A stretch of 45,816 bases of DNA from Saccoglossus kowalevskii (taxonomy: Eukaryota > Hemichordata > Enteropneusta > Harrimaniidae). Positions 45,421 through 45,816 of the stretch are shown one piece after another; the stretch's first letter is position 1, and each line of letters opens with the position of its first letter. The notes under the pieces were generated by a model. That model saw only the letters and a list, made by a program, of their open reading frames with translations. It was not told the origin of the DNA and made no database searches. The stretch lies in contig NW_003136314.1 of assembly GCF_000003605.2 (NCBI RefSeq), positions 1-45,816 of the forward strand, written 5' to 3'. The translations under genes were made by a program, and so were the position numbers.

Positions 45421-45816
45421 GAATGCTGGTTAAATGAAAAACAATAATCTTACCCCAGTCTATCTCTCAAGGAATGCTGGATGAATGAAAAACAATAATC
45501 TTACCCCAGTCTATCTCTCAAGGAATGCTGGATGAATGAAAACCAATAGTCTTACCCCAGTCTATCTCTCTCGGAATGCTGGATGAATGAAAACCAATAG
45601 TCGTACCCTAGTCTATCTCTCAAGGAATGCTGGATGAATGAAAACCAATTGTCTTACTCCAGTCTATCTGACTCGGAATGCTGGTTGAATGAAAACCAAT
45701 AGTCTTACTCCAGTCTATCACTCAAGGAATGCTGGTTGAATGGAAACCAATAGTGTTACCCTGGTCTATCTCTCAAGGACTGCTGGTTGAATGAAAACCA
45801 ATAGTCTTACCCCATG
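45421..45816. repeat. Right-end segment, still inside the array
   Basis: The last 390 bases repeat the run at 7,306-7,650 and 40.80-41.12 kb (I with ACAATAATC, CCCCAG unit, AATAGTCGTACCC, CAATTG, CACTCAA, CCTGGTC, GGACTGCTGG). The I-type ACAATAATC half is doubled at 45,430-45,500. The final bases read TTACCCCATG where the repeat expects TTACCCCAGTC, so a base is lost at the very end. No flanking unique sequence is present. Confidence 0.8.

Larger units (their letters stand above)
1..45816. repeat. Satellite DNA array, 51-bp monomer, about 900 copies
   Basis: The entire window is a head-to-tail array of a 51-bp unit. Seen directly: GGAATGCTGG recurs every 51 (or 48) bases throughout, followed by TGAATGAAAACCAAT, then TTACCCCAGTC, then a pyrimidine tail ending in AA or TC before the next GG. 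Typical neighbours differ at a few positions, and the same variants recur far apart. The consensus holds 9 G, 12 C, 16 A and 14 T (about 41% G+C). CpG is sparse and mostly sits at the TC|GG monomer junction. No stretch over 300 bases departs from the repeat except the diverged islands listed separately, and those are still monomer-derived. No gene, RNA gene, mobile element or origin is visible. Such arrays are typical of eukaryotic heterochromatin (known biology); a centromeric or other role cannot be read from this sequence. I do not recognise the family or the species. Confidence 0.97.

Noticed and set aside
1-45816. Protein of 17-residue repeats (51 = 17 codons, 48 = 16 codons)
   Set aside because: All three + frames meet a stop in essentially each monomer (TGA at 12-14, TGA at 16-18, TAG or TAA at 26-28). 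On the minus strand the complements of TTA (31-33) and CTA (41-43) close two frames, and TCA in the AA-ending tails closes the third, which stays open only over short runs of TC-ending monomers.
1-45816. CRISPR array
   Set aside because: There are no unique spacers: the whole 51-bp period is conserved, no short repeat alternates with variable sequence, and no cas-like gene is present.
1-45816. Human-type satellite II/III (GGAAT repeats)
   Set aside because: GGAATG occurs only once per 51 bp, and the rest of the monomer has no five-base periodicity.
1-45816. CENP-B box for a centromeric satellite
   Set aside because: No monomer type contains the required TTCG....A..CGGG pattern; CpG is largely confined to CTCGG at the junction. 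This does not exclude a centromeric position.
1-45816. Circular molecule of satellite DNA
   Set aside because: Joining the end (CCCCATG) to the start (GGTTGATG) would leave a monomer lacking about 20 bases, so the ends do not close in register.
1-45816. Bacterial or phage origin
   Set aside because: A 45-kb gene-free tandem array with layered higher-order structure has no parallel I know of in those genomes, and there is no coding sequence at all.

Overview
The whole 45.8 kb window is one tandem-repeat (satellite) array with no gene. The basic unit is a 51-bp monomer, present about 900 times head to tail, always in the same orientation, from the first base to the last. Landmarks in a consensus monomer are GGAATGCTGG (1-10), TGAATGAAAACCAAT (12-26), TTACCCCAGTC (31-41) and a pyrimidine tail TATCTCTC plus AA or TC (42-51). 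The consensus is about 41% G+C. All three + strand frames are stopped in essentially every monomer and all minus frames are stopped repeatedly, so no stretch looks coding. I see no RNA gene, transposon or unique-sequence spacer. This points to a eukaryotic heterochromatic satellite (pericentromeric, subtelomeric or B/sex-chromosome type). The sequence does not let me name the species, and I do not recognise the satellite family.

The array is not a simple string of one monomer. About 80 monomers are a 48-bp variant (S), made by one extra base in the C run plus loss of four bases of the CT tail. S is normally followed by a monomer H (CCAATCATCTT then a pure CT tail) and then by a monomer I (TTAAATG...AATAATC). 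This S-H-I triad marks the phase of the higher-order pattern. Family A blocks (most of the window) carry S monomers at intervals of about 456 (or 354), 303 and 558 bp, giving a 26-monomer unit of about 1,317 bp; the clearest is 29,988-31,305. Family B blocks (3.7-4.9, 14.5-14.8, 32.9-37.0 and 39.9-40.1 kb) carry two S monomers exactly 201 bp apart and recur at 1,322, 1,269 and 965 bp. A third arrangement has two S monomers about 150 bp apart (5.87-6.03 and 43.69-43.84 kb).

On top of this lie recent duplications. Tandem ones have units of 663 bp (13 monomers, 1.4-2.7 kb), 306 bp (6 monomers, 9.4-10.0 kb) and 865 bp (17 monomers, 20.2-21.6 kb), and there is a 2.3-2.4 kb repeat at 21.3-25.0 kb whose copies differ by exactly three monomers. 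Long-range near-identical copies lie 15-33 kb apart: 6.07/25.09/40.78 kb, 10.8/44.2 kb, 15.2/30.7 kb, 19.3/37.5 kb, and 0/23.0 kb. Chimeric monomers copied to several places look like fossil crossover points.

The most unusual parts are short islands of strongly diverged monomers (3.94-4.29, 16.8-17.06, 26.56-26.73 and 33.48-33.95 kb; milder at 15.02-15.2 and 40.35-40.7 kb). Several lie at the same place in the family B order and keep a recognisable succession of rare monomers, although each island carries its own substitution repeated in neighbouring monomers. They may be old array segments that escaped homogenisation. The window starts and ends inside the array, so neither boundary is seen.
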